This document shows positions 1-3,615 of a stretch of 28,964 nt of DNA, piece by piece. The position numbers were made by a program, and so were the translations under genes. The DNA comes from a virus: the IMG/VR virus record IMGVR_UViG_3300027842_000018, positions 1-28,964 of that record, one strand, 5' to 3'. Numbering within the stretch: the first letter of the stretch is position 1; each line of letters starts with the position of its first letter. The notes under the pieces were generated by a model. That model had not been told where the DNA came from and did not search any database. It saw nothing but the letters and a program-made list of their open reading frames with translations.

Positions 1-52
1 AACCAGCCTCATAACCTGGGCCAGCGAGGTTCAACTCCTCGGGCCGCAACCA
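1..52 (+). tRNA. tRNA-Met(CAT) type, 5' part cut by window edge
   Basis: The anticodon arm pairs 3-7 with 15-19 around the loop CTCATAA (anticodon CAT at 10-12). The T arm is CGAGG/CCTCG around TTCAACT, and the 3' acceptor strand at 42-48 is followed by A and an encoded CCA at 50-52. The innermost anticodon-stem pair is C.C. The three G-C pairs of an initiator are absent, so this is elongator Met or an Ile (lysidine) tRNA. The acceptor 5' strand and D arm lie outside the window. Confidence 0.8.
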
Positions 53-53
53 T

Positions 54-127
54 CGCGGATTAGCTCAAGGGCAGAGCAAGGCCCTCATAAAGCCAAGACG
101 AAGGTTCGACTCCTTCATTCGCGACCA
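54..127 (+). tRNA. tRNA-Met(CAT) type
   Basis: The acceptor CGCGGAT (54-60) pairs with ATTCGCG (117-123), followed by A and encoded CCA. The D stem is GCTC/GAGC, the T arm GAAGG/CCTTC around TTCGACT, and the anticodon CAT is at 86-88. The anticodon stem is weak, with A.A at its outer and C.A at its inner pair. It could be elongator Met or Ile2 (CAT read as AUA after lysidine modification); the sequence does not decide. Confidence 0.85.
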
Positions 128-128
128 A

Positions 129-177
129 CTCATCTAGAGCCCGAAGCCTAAAAGCTGGTAGGGTTATCGATGATGAG
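129..177 (+). other. structured spacer between tRNAs
   Basis: CTCATC (129-134) pairs with GATGAG (172-177), and inside it AGCCC (138-142) pairs with GGGTT (161-165), making a nested stem-loop about the size of a small tRNA. There is no TTCRA-type T loop, anticodon arm or CCA. It may be a processing structure or the remains of a tRNA; I do not call it a tRNA gene. Confidence 0.4.
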
Positions 178-182
178 ATAAT

Positions 183-258
183 GCGGGCATGATGTTTAAT
201 GGCAGCATGCGAGTCTTCCAAACTTGACGTACGGGTTCGAATCCCGTTGTCCGCTCCA
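183..258 (+). tRNA. tRNA-Gly(TCC)
   Basis: The acceptor GCGGGCA pairs with TGTCCGC, followed by T73 (usual for Gly) and encoded CCA. The anticodon stem CGAGT/ACTTG holds the loop CTTCCAA with anticodon TCC, and the T arm is ACGGG/CCCGT around TTCGAAT. Confidence 0.93.
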
Positions 259-356
259 CTCCCGAATGGGATGGTGAACGCCGACCGTGACCAACTAGGC
301 GTGACTTGATGACTACGTCATCTGAAACTGGAATGGATCAGAGAATCCTCTCCCAT
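259..356 (+). other. tRNA spacer with small hairpins, no gene seen
   Basis: This 98-base spacer holds three simple hairpins: TCCC/GGGA at 260-271, ACGCC (278-282) with GGCGT (298-302), and GATGAC (308-313) with GTCATC (317-322). No tRNA fold and no open reading frame with a ribosome binding site is visible. It may carry processing signals. Confidence 0.35.
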
Positions 357-430
357 GCGGATATGGTTTAATGGTAGAATCCCATCTTGCCAAGATAGGG
401 GTACGAGTTCGATTCTCGTTATCCGCTCCA
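357..430 (+). tRNA. tRNA-Gly(GCC)
   Basis: The acceptor GCGGATA pairs fully with TATCCGC, followed by T73 and encoded CCA. The anticodon loop TTGCCAA gives anticodon GCC on a stem with one C.A mismatch. The T arm is ACGAG/CTCGT around TTCGATT. With Gly(TCC) just upstream it covers much of the glycine box. Confidence 0.92.
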
Positions 431-496
431 TTCGGGGAAGTAGAGCAGCGCGGCAAACGCTGGAAGCAGTGGGTTCGATTCCCACACCGCGAAAGG
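431..496 (+). pseudogene. tRNA-like relic, Cys(GCA)-like, no D arm and no CCA
   Basis: The element starts directly after the CCA of tRNA-Gly(GCC). It keeps a perfect T arm (GTGGG/CCCAC around TTCGATT) and a perfect 5-bp anticodon stem (CAGCG/CGCTG). The loop CGGCAAA would give anticodon GCA but has G at position 33 instead of U. Only about eight bases remain where the D arm should be, the acceptor has a G.G mismatch, and AGG replaces CCA. A normal tRNA-Cys(GCA) exists at 2114-2190, which suggests a decayed copy; a minimal tRNA is less likely. Confidence 0.5.
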
Positions 497-559
497 TGAG
501 CCCTTGCCGGGGACACTCTAGTAGCAAGGTAAATGGCAGCTTCACTTCTCTGATACTAT
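497..559 (+). other. tRNA spacer with one stem-loop
   Basis: CCTTGC (502-507) pairs with GCAAGG (524-529) around a 16-base loop. No tRNA or gene is seen in the rest of the spacer. Confidence 0.35.
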
Positions 560-635
560 TGGCATGTGGTCCAACTGGTAGGACGCCTGACTGTTAATCA
601 GGACGGTGTGGGTTCGAATCCCACTGTGCCAGCCA
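560..635 (+). tRNA. tRNA-Asn(GTT)
   Basis: The acceptor TGGCATG pairs with TGTGCCA, followed by G73 (usual for Asn) and encoded CCA. The anticodon stem CCTGA/TCAGG holds the loop CTGTTAA with anticodon GTT. The T arm is GTGGG/CCCAC around TTCGAAT. The next tRNA follows after a two-base AT spacer. Confidence 0.94.
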
Positions 636-637
636 AT

Positions 638-712
638 GTCTGTGTAGCTCAACGGAAAGAGCACTCGTCTACGAAACGAATGATAGGGGTTCGATTCCCC
701 TCATGGACTCCA
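638..712 (+). tRNA. tRNA-Arg(ACG)
   Basis: The acceptor GTCTGTG pairs with CATGGAC, followed by T73 and encoded CCA. The D stem is GCTC/GAGC. The anticodon loop CTACGAA gives ACG, which would need A34-to-inosine editing to read CGC and CGA. The outer anticodon-stem pair is mismatched. The sequence resembles tRNA-Arg(TCG) at 1191-1265, suggesting duplication. Confidence 0.92.
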
Positions 713-789
713 GGAGCTATCGCGTAGAGGCCCATCGCGCCCGACTGTCTATCGGGACTTCGCCGGTTCGAATCCGGTTAGCTCCGCCA
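713..789 (+). tRNA. tRNA-Asp(GTC)
   Basis: The acceptor GGAGCTA pairs perfectly with TAGCTCC, followed by G73 (usual for Asp) and encoded CCA at 787-789. The anticodon stem CCCGA/TCGGG holds the loop CTGTCTA with anticodon GTC. The T arm is GCCGG/CCGGT around TTCGAAT. The ATG of an HNH gene begins at the very next base, 790. Confidence 0.94.
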
Positions 790-1128
790 ATGTTTGATAA
801 TAAGGCATATCAAAAGGATTGGTATCAGAAGAATAAGGTAGACCTTATTCGAAGAGCCAGTCAAAGAAAAGCTGAGTTTAGAAAACTTGTTCGCAAAATT
901 ATAGAGGATTTGAAGAGGTCTCCTTGTATTGATTGCGGATTGAACTTCCCTCCAGAGTGTATGGATTTCGACCACGTGAGAGGAAAGAAAAAGTTTGATG
1001 TAGGACAAGCTGCTCGATTGATCGGGAGATTAGAACCTCTTTTAGTAGAGATCGAAAAATGTGAGCTTGTCTGTGCAAACTGTCATAGAATTCGTACTAA
1101 GAAAAGAAACGGCCCTATAGCTCAATGA
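790..1128 (+). CDS. HNH endonuclease nested between two tRNAs (copy A)
   Basis: This 112-residue protein is probably a site-specific nuclease of the HNH (treble-clef metal finger) class, likely a homing endonuclease. It has CxxC at 46/49, the catalytic-type Asp-His at 61-62 in MDFDHVRGKK, and CANCH at 95-99, after a basic helical N-terminus. I choose the ATG at 790; an upstream in-frame ATG would place the whole of tRNA-Asp inside the protein. This ATG abuts the tRNA-Asp CCA and has no Shine-Dalgarno sequence. The last five codons and the stop (TGA, 1126-1128) lie inside tRNA-Arg(TCT), which starts at 1111. It is a clear paralog of the gene at 2736-3098. Confidence 0.88.
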   Translation: MFDNKAYQKDWYQKNKVDLIRRASQRKAEFRKLVRKIIEDLKRSPCIDCGLNFPPECMDFDHVRGKKKFDVGQAARLIGRLEPLLVEIEKCELVCANCHRIRTKKRNGPIAQ

Positions 1129-1186
1129 ACAGAGTACTCCGTTTCTACCGGAAGGGTTCGGGGTTTGAGTCCCCGTAGGGCCTCCA
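1111..1186 (+). tRNA. tRNA-Arg(TCT)
   Basis: The acceptor GGCCCTA pairs perfectly with TAGGGCC, followed by T73 and encoded CCA. The anticodon loop TTTCTAC gives anticodon TCT. The T arm CGGGG/CCCCG has the loop TTTGAGT, where position 56 is T instead of the near-invariant C. Its first 18 bases also encode the end of the HNH gene upstream. Confidence 0.9.
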
Positions 1187-1190
1187 TTTT

Positions 1191-1265
1191 GGACTCATAG
1201 CACAATGCACAGTGTGCTCGTCTTCGAAACGAGTGATCGGGGTTGGAGTCCCCGTGGGTCCGCCA
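1191..1265 (+). tRNA. tRNA-Arg(TCG)
   Basis: The acceptor GGACTCA pairs with TGGGTCC, followed by G73 and encoded CCA. The D stem is GCAC/GTGT. The anticodon stem CTCGT/ACGAG holds the loop CTTCGAA with anticodon TCG. The T arm CGGGG/CCCCG has the loop TTGGAGT, where position 56 is G instead of C. A TTTT spacer separates it from tRNA-Arg(TCT). Confidence 0.9.
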
Positions 1266-1268
1266 TAC

Positions 1269-1357
1269 ATTGGAATGAGATGGTTCTCCCAACCCTCTTA
1301 TAAAGGGTCGCACTAGATCGGTGCTTGGCAAGAGTTCGATTCTCTTTTCCAATACCA
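1269..1357 (+). tRNA. tRNA with anticodon TAT and a long (class II) variable arm
   Basis: The acceptor ATTGGAA pairs perfectly with TTCCAAT, followed by A73 and encoded CCA. The anticodon stem ACCCT/AGGGT is perfect and holds CTTATAA, so the anticodon is TAT, reading AUA (Ile). The T arm is AAGAG/CTCTT around TTCGATT. The 21-base variable region (1309-1329) forms its own GCAC/GTGC stem, as in Leu, Ser or Tyr tRNAs and unlike any standard bacterial tRNA-Ile. The D arm is short (GAGA/TCTC around TGGT). Which amino acid it carries is open: Ile by anticodon, possibly Leu by shape. Confidence 0.7.
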
Positions 1358-1388
1358 TTGTAAATCTAAGACCAAAGGTCATTGATTT

Positions 1389-1799
1389 ATGTCGAATACA
1401 AAGAAGAGTGCTACTCTCGGAATGCCGCATGGCACAGCCGCGAATCGTTTACGAAAACTTTTATTATTTGACGCGCTAAAGCGTCATGCGGAAAATCGCT
1501 GTTACCGATGTCATAAGTTGATTTATGCGGTTGAGGATTTGAGTATAGAGCATATTAAGCCTTGGGAAGGTGTTTCGGCTGATTTGTTTTGGGATTTGAG
1601 TAACGTCGCTTTTTCTCACTTGCGGTGTAATGTTCCGCATTCGTATCAAGGTGGAGTCCCGTTACGTAAAGTAGGCCCTGAGGGCACAGCTTGGTGTACG
1701 GGCTGTAAGAAATTTGAGTCTGTAGAAAAGTTTTGTAAGAGTGAGACGCGATGGAACGGTTTACAGAAATATTGTCGATATTCAAGACCAGATAGATAG
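1389..1799 (+). CDS. HNH endonuclease with C-terminal zinc finger
   Basis: This 136-residue nuclease has C38xxC41, then SIEHIKPW with Glu-His at 54-55, Asn72 in WDLSN and H77/C80 in SHLRCN, giving a complete HNH core. A second metal module follows (WCTGC at 102-106, then a Cys near 129). That tail looks truncated: the usual second cysteine pair ends as YCRYSRPDR. Unlike the other two array HNH genes it has its own leader, with AAAGG ten bases before the ATG, and does not overlap a tRNA, though it stops three bases before tRNA-Lys(CTT). It is from a different HNH subfamily and is probably an independent mobile insertion. Confidence 0.88.
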   Translation: MSNTKKSATLGMPHGTAANRLRKLLLFDALKRHAENRCYRCHKLIYAVEDLSIEHIKPWEGVSADLFWDLSNVAFSHLRCNVPHSYQGGVPLRKVGPEGTAWCTGCKKFESVEKFCKSETRWNGLQKYCRYSRPDR

Positions 1800-1802
1800 T
1801 TT

Positions 1803-1878
1803 CGCTCTATAGCTCAACGGCTAGAGTACCCGCCTCTTAAGCGGTGGGATGAAGGTTCGAATCCTTCTAGGGCGACCA
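1803..1878 (+). tRNA. tRNA-Lys(CTT)
   Basis: The acceptor CGCTCTA pairs with TAGGGCG (one G-T), followed by A73 and encoded CCA. The D stem is GCTC/GAGT. The anticodon loop CTCTTAA gives CTT, with the outer stem pair mismatched. The T arm is GAAGG/CCTTC around TTCGAAT. Confidence 0.93.
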
Positions 1879-1880
1879 AT

Positions 1881-1954
1881 GGGCTTATCATCTAGAGGAA
1901 GGATACATCGTTCTCAGCGATGTAACGTGAGTTCGAATCTCACTAAGCCTACCA
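1881..1954 (+). tRNA. tRNA-Glu(CTC)
   Basis: The acceptor GGGCTTA pairs with TAAGCCT (G-T at the end), followed by A73 and encoded CCA. The anticodon stem CATCG/CGATG holds the loop TTCTCAG with anticodon CTC. The T arm is GTGAG/CTCAC around TTCGAAT. AT spacers flank it on both sides. Confidence 0.93.
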
Positions 1955-1956
1955 AT

Positions 1957-2032
1957 GGCCTGATCTTCTAACGGATCAGGATACTTCCCTTTCAAGGAAG
2001 AGATGAGGGTTTGATTCCCTCTCGGGCCACCA
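1957..2032 (+). tRNA. tRNA-Glu(TTC)
   Basis: The acceptor GGCCTGA pairs with TCGGGCC, followed by A73 and encoded CCA. The anticodon stem CTTCC/GGAAG holds the loop CTTTCAA with anticodon TTC. The T arm GAGGG/CCCTC has the loop TTTGATT, where position 56 is T instead of C. Confidence 0.92.
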
Positions 2033-2034
2033 AC

Positions 2035-2110
2035 AGGCGACTAGCTCAATGGCTAGAGCACTAGTCCTACAAACTAGGGGTTAAGGGTTCGAGTCCCTTG
2101 TTGCCTACCA
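2035..2110 (+). tRNA. tRNA-Val(TAC), C33
   Basis: The acceptor AGGCGAC pairs with GTTGCCT, followed by A73 and encoded CCA. The D stem is GCTC/GAGC. The perfect anticodon stem CTAGT/ACTAG holds the loop CCTACAA, giving anticodon TAC with C instead of U at position 33. The T arm is AAGGG/CCCTT around TTCGAGT. Confidence 0.88.
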
Positions 2111-2113
2111 CAT

Positions 2114-2190
2114 GCCGGGAATGTCGAAGCGGTCGAGACGACGGTCTGCAAAATCGTTCTTAGTGAGTTCGAGTCTCACTCCTGGCTCCA
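2114..2190 (+). tRNA. tRNA-Cys(GCA)
   Basis: The acceptor GCCGGGA pairs with TCCTGGC, followed by T73 (the Cys identity base) and encoded CCA. The anticodon stem ACGGT/ATCGT holds the loop CTGCAAA with anticodon GCA. The T arm is GTGAG/CTCAC around TTCGAGT. Confidence 0.93.
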
Positions 2191-2201
2191 GTTGTTTAGA
2201 T

Positions 2202-2277
2202 AGGAAAGTAAGATAGCGGCTAATCGGCCTGTCTCCAAAACGGTGCAACGGGGGTTCGAGTCCCTCCTTTCCTGCCA
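2202..2277 (+). tRNA. tRNA-Trp(CCA)
   Basis: The acceptor AGGAAAG pairs perfectly with CTTTCCT, followed by G73 (usual for Trp) and encoded CCA. The anticodon loop CTCCAAA gives anticodon CCA, with the outer stem pair mismatched. The T arm is GGGGG/CCCTC around TTCGAGT. Confidence 0.91.
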
Positions 2278-2389
2278 GAAACCACAGCACGAGCGAGCTT
2301 CGCAGTAATAAGCTCGCCCGGAGATTGAGAAAGACCATGACCTCATCACCCAAATCGTCTAGTAGCAGCAAATGCTACGATAGTACTTT
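2278..2389 (+). other. structured tRNA spacer with two strong hairpins
   Basis: GCGAGCTT (2293-2300) pairs perfectly with AAGCTCGC (2310-2317). GTAGCA (2362-2367) pairs with TGCTAC (2373-2378) around GCAAA. No U tract follows either hairpin, no tRNA fold with a T loop is seen, and there is no open reading frame with a ribosome binding site. It may direct processing or stabilise the precursor. Confidence 0.4.
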
Positions 2390-2479
2390 GGAAGGGTGAC
2401 GGAATCTGGTAACGTAACGGTTTGCTAAACCGGAGTCGAGTTCACGCTCGTCGGGGTTCAAATCCCCGCCCTTCCGCCA
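2390..2479 (+). tRNA. tRNA-Ser(GCT)
   Basis: The acceptor GGAAGGG pairs perfectly with CCCTTCC, followed by G73 (usual for Ser) and encoded CCA. The anticodon loop TTGCTAA gives anticodon GCT. A long variable arm marks it as class II. The T arm is CGGGG/CCCCG around TTCAAAT. Confidence 0.93.
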
Positions 2480-2482
2480 AAC

Positions 2483-2574
2483 GGAGAGCAGCGCTGAATG
2501 GTCGGCCACGGTCCCGAAAACCGAGACACGTCACTTAGTGGCGTGACAGAGTTCGATTCTCTGGCTCTCCTCCA
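2483..2574 (+). tRNA. tRNA-Ser(CGA), C33
   Basis: The acceptor GGAGAGC pairs perfectly with GCTCTCC, followed by T73 and encoded CCA. The anticodon loop CCCGAAA gives anticodon CGA with C instead of U at position 33. A long variable arm with a CACGTCA/TGGCGTG stem marks class II. The T arm is CAGAG/CTCTG around TTCGATT. Confidence 0.89.
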
Positions 2575-2576
2575 AT

Positions 2577-2652
2577 GGGTCGCAGGTGTTAGCGGCAACA
2601 TACCCGCCTTTTAAGCGACGGGTTGAGAGTTCAAGTCTCTCGCGGCCCACCA
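2577..2652 (+). tRNA. tRNA-Lys(TTT)
   Basis: The acceptor GGGTCGC pairs with GCGGCCC, followed by A73 and encoded CCA. The anticodon loop CTTTTAA gives anticodon TTT; the two outer stem pairs are mismatched. The T arm is GAGAG/CTCTC around TTCAAGT. Confidence 0.91.
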
Positions 2653-2660
2653 AATTTTAT

Positions 2661-2735
2661 TGGCTGTTAGTGTAATTGGTAGCACGCCACTCTTTGAAAG
2701 TGGAATTCTTGGTTCGAGTCCAAGACGGCCAGCCA
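2661..2735 (+). tRNA. tRNA-Gln(TTG)
   Basis: The acceptor TGGCTGT pairs with ACGGCCA, followed by G73 (usual for Gln) and encoded CCA at 2733-2735. The anticodon stem CCACT/AGTGG holds the loop CTTTGAA with anticodon TTG. The ATG of an HNH gene begins at the very next base, 2736. Confidence 0.94.
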
Positions 2736-3098
2736 ATGCTATGTTCTACGTGTGGTGTAAAAGAACGTCGGGTAGGGCAACGAACGTGTGCCGGATGCCA
2801 TAACGAATATCAAAAAGCGTATTATAAGACGCATCCGCGCAGTACAGTTGAGTCCCGAAAGAGACGTAAAGAACAAATTCGTGCTTTGATTGTTGCGAAG
2901 AAATCTGTTCCTTGCAAAGATTGCGGGCACTCATTCCCATCATATGTGATGGACTTTGATCACGTTCGTGGTAAGAAAAGATTCGATATCTCGGTTGCAG
3001 CCAGTCACCTTTGGAAGGTTACAACTGTAGAAGCAGAAATTGCAAAATGTGATGTTGTTTGTGCAAACTGCCACAGAATTCGTACATTTGGCCGATAG
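2736..3098 (+). CDS. HNH endonuclease nested between two tRNA-Gln genes (copy B)
   Basis: This 120-residue HNH nuclease is a paralog of the gene at 790-1128. The two share PCxDCG, FP, MDFDHVRGKK, EIxKC and VCANCHRIRT. Metal-site cysteines are at 60/63 and 109/112, Asp-His at 75-76 and H113. It adds an N-terminal Cys4 finger (C3, C6, C18, C21). I choose the ATG at 2736; an upstream in-frame ATG would read through tRNA-Gln(TTG). The start abuts the tRNA CCA and has no clear Shine-Dalgarno sequence. The stop TAG (3096-3098) is formed by bases 8-10 of tRNA-Gln(CTG). The role is inferred to be tRNA-array homing. Confidence 0.88.
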   Translation: MLCSTCGVKERRVGQRTCAGCHNEYQKAYYKTHPRSTVESRKRRKEQIRALIVAKKSVPCKDCGHSFPSYVMDFDHVRGKKRFDISVAASHLWKVTTVEAEIAKCDVVCANCHRIRTFGR

Positions 3099-3163
3099 TG
3101 CAATCGGTAGCACGGCGCTCTCTGAAAGCGCAAGTCTTGGTTCGAATCCAAGTCAGCCAGCCA
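3089..3163 (+). tRNA. tRNA-Gln(CTG)
   Basis: The acceptor TGGCCGA pairs with TCAGCCA apart from one C.A mismatch, followed by G73 and encoded CCA. The anticodon stem GCGCT/AGCGC holds the loop CTCTGAA with anticodon CTG. It has the same length as tRNA-Gln(TTG) and matches it at 62 of 75 positions by hand alignment, with compensatory changes at pairs 7-66, 27-43 and 29-41. Its first ten bases also encode the end of the HNH gene. It is the last tRNA of the array. Confidence 0.93.
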
Positions 3164-3188
3164 GTTAGACCCCGACGTAATTCCGCCG

Positions 3189-3206
3189 AGGCCTCTTCGG
3201 AGGCTT
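3189..3206 (+). promoter_or_regulatory. UUCG hairpin holding the ribosome binding site of the next small gene
   Basis: GCCTC (3191-3195) pairs with GAGGC (3200-3204) around a TTCG tetraloop, extended by A-T and G-T pairs. The GGAGG at 3199-3203 is the only Shine-Dalgarno-like sequence before the ATG at 3207 and lies in the 3' arm, so folding would hide it. With no U tract following, a terminator role for the tRNA operon is less likely but possible. Confidence 0.45.
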
Positions 3207-3305
3207 ATGTGGACACGATTGTGCCCGATCTGTAAGCATTTACTTTGCAAGCTGCGCCAAGGAGACGGCATCGTTAAGTGTGAGTGCGGATGGTTATGGC
3301 GATGA
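3207..3305 (+). CDS. putative 32-residue Cys-rich zinc-ribbon microprotein
   Basis: The predicted peptide has C6-P-I-C9, C14 and C25-E-C27-G, a spacing that suits a small zinc ribbon (short phage Com-type fingers have a similar layout; this is resemblance only). GGAGG lies three bases before the ATG, a tight spacing. Its stop TGA overlaps the next start as ATGA at 3302-3305, the first of two such couplings in a row, which supports it being a real gene. Function unknown; nucleic-acid binding or a regulatory role is possible. Confidence 0.5.
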   Translation: MWTRLCPICKHLLCKLRQGDGIVKCECGWLWR

Positions 3306-3388
3306 AGCGGTTTATGCTTTATGTCATGATCGTTTTCGTCTCCATAGTCGGTAGAGTTTATGTATGGAAGAGAGAACACTTTCGATGA
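3302..3388 (+). CDS. putative 28-residue single-pass membrane microprotein
   Basis: The predicted peptide begins MKRF, has a hydrophobic segment at about residues 4-17 (FMLYVMIVFVSIVG), then a basic tail (RVYVWKREHFR). It begins inside the stop of the upstream microprotein (ATGA) and ends inside the start of the next gene (ATGA at 3385-3388), so translation is probably coupled. An alternative ATG at 3296 would add two residues. No family is recognised. It could be a small membrane effector, for example in lysis or superinfection, but nothing in the sequence proves this. Confidence 0.5.
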   Translation: MKRFMLYVMIVFVSIVGRVYVWKREHFR

Positions 3389-3603
3389 AATACGTTCGAG
3401 CATTCTTCATCGTCGCGGGATTGTTAATCCTTGGTTTCGGTGCGGCTCACACAAAAGCCCAAACAGAAACAAAAGCTCAGATCGTGATTGTACCCGGCGG
3501 ACGATATGATCAAGTAGTTCTCCCACCCGGAGAGATAATTGGATTCTCTTGTGCCGCTGGCATCACGGATGTACAACCAGATTGTTACATCCTGATCAAG
3601 TAA
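3385..3603 (+). CDS. small exported protein with signal peptide
   Basis: I take the ATG at 3385, which overlaps the upstream stop. An ATG at 3364 would put seven polar residues in front of a good signal peptide. The 72-residue product starts MKYVRA, then a hydrophobic core at about 6-20 and an A-H-T-K-A-Q region that fits signal peptidase I cleavage near residue 26. The mature part is about 46 residues with two cysteines (in FSCAAG and PDCYI), which could form a disulfide. I do not recognise the family. It is the last member of the coupled microprotein chain and precedes beta-rich virion-type genes. Confidence 0.75.
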   Translation: MKYVRAFFIVAGLLILGFGAAHTKAQTETKAQIVIVPGGRYDQVVLPPGEIIGFSCAAGITDVQPDCYILIK

Positions 3604-3615
3604 GGGAGATGTAAG

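Noticed and set aside
129-177. Extra tRNA between Met and Gly tRNAs
   Set aside because: There is no T loop of the TTCRA type, no 7-base anticodon loop and no CCA, only nested stems.
703-789. Upstream in-frame start for the HNH gene at 790
   Set aside because: It would translate all of tRNA-Asp(GTC), which folds perfectly. The ATG at 790 opens the conserved-looking protein and the paralog at 2736 starts the same way.
1310-1324. Reading the variable arm of the 1269-1357 tRNA as the anticodon arm (loop TAGATCG, anticodon GAT)
   Set aside because: Position 33 would be A, the stem has only four pairs and the arm would lie far too deep in the molecule. The ACCCT/AGGGT arm is better.
1122-1430. 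Minus-strand open frames across the tRNA array
   Set aside because: They are antisense to folded tRNAs and HNH genes, lack ribosome binding sites and have no recognisable domain.
2676-2735. Upstream in-frame start for the HNH gene at 2736
   Set aside because: The added residues are encoded by tRNA-Gln(TTG) and look random; the paralog supports 2736.
1-3163. Phage attachment site or integrative element in the tRNA region
   Set aside because: No integrase, no partial tRNA repeat and no direct repeats flanking a module; these are phage-carried tRNAs.
3364-3384. Start at 3364 for the exported protein
   Set aside because: It would precede a good signal peptide with seven polar residues; the ATG at 3385 overlaps the upstream stop.
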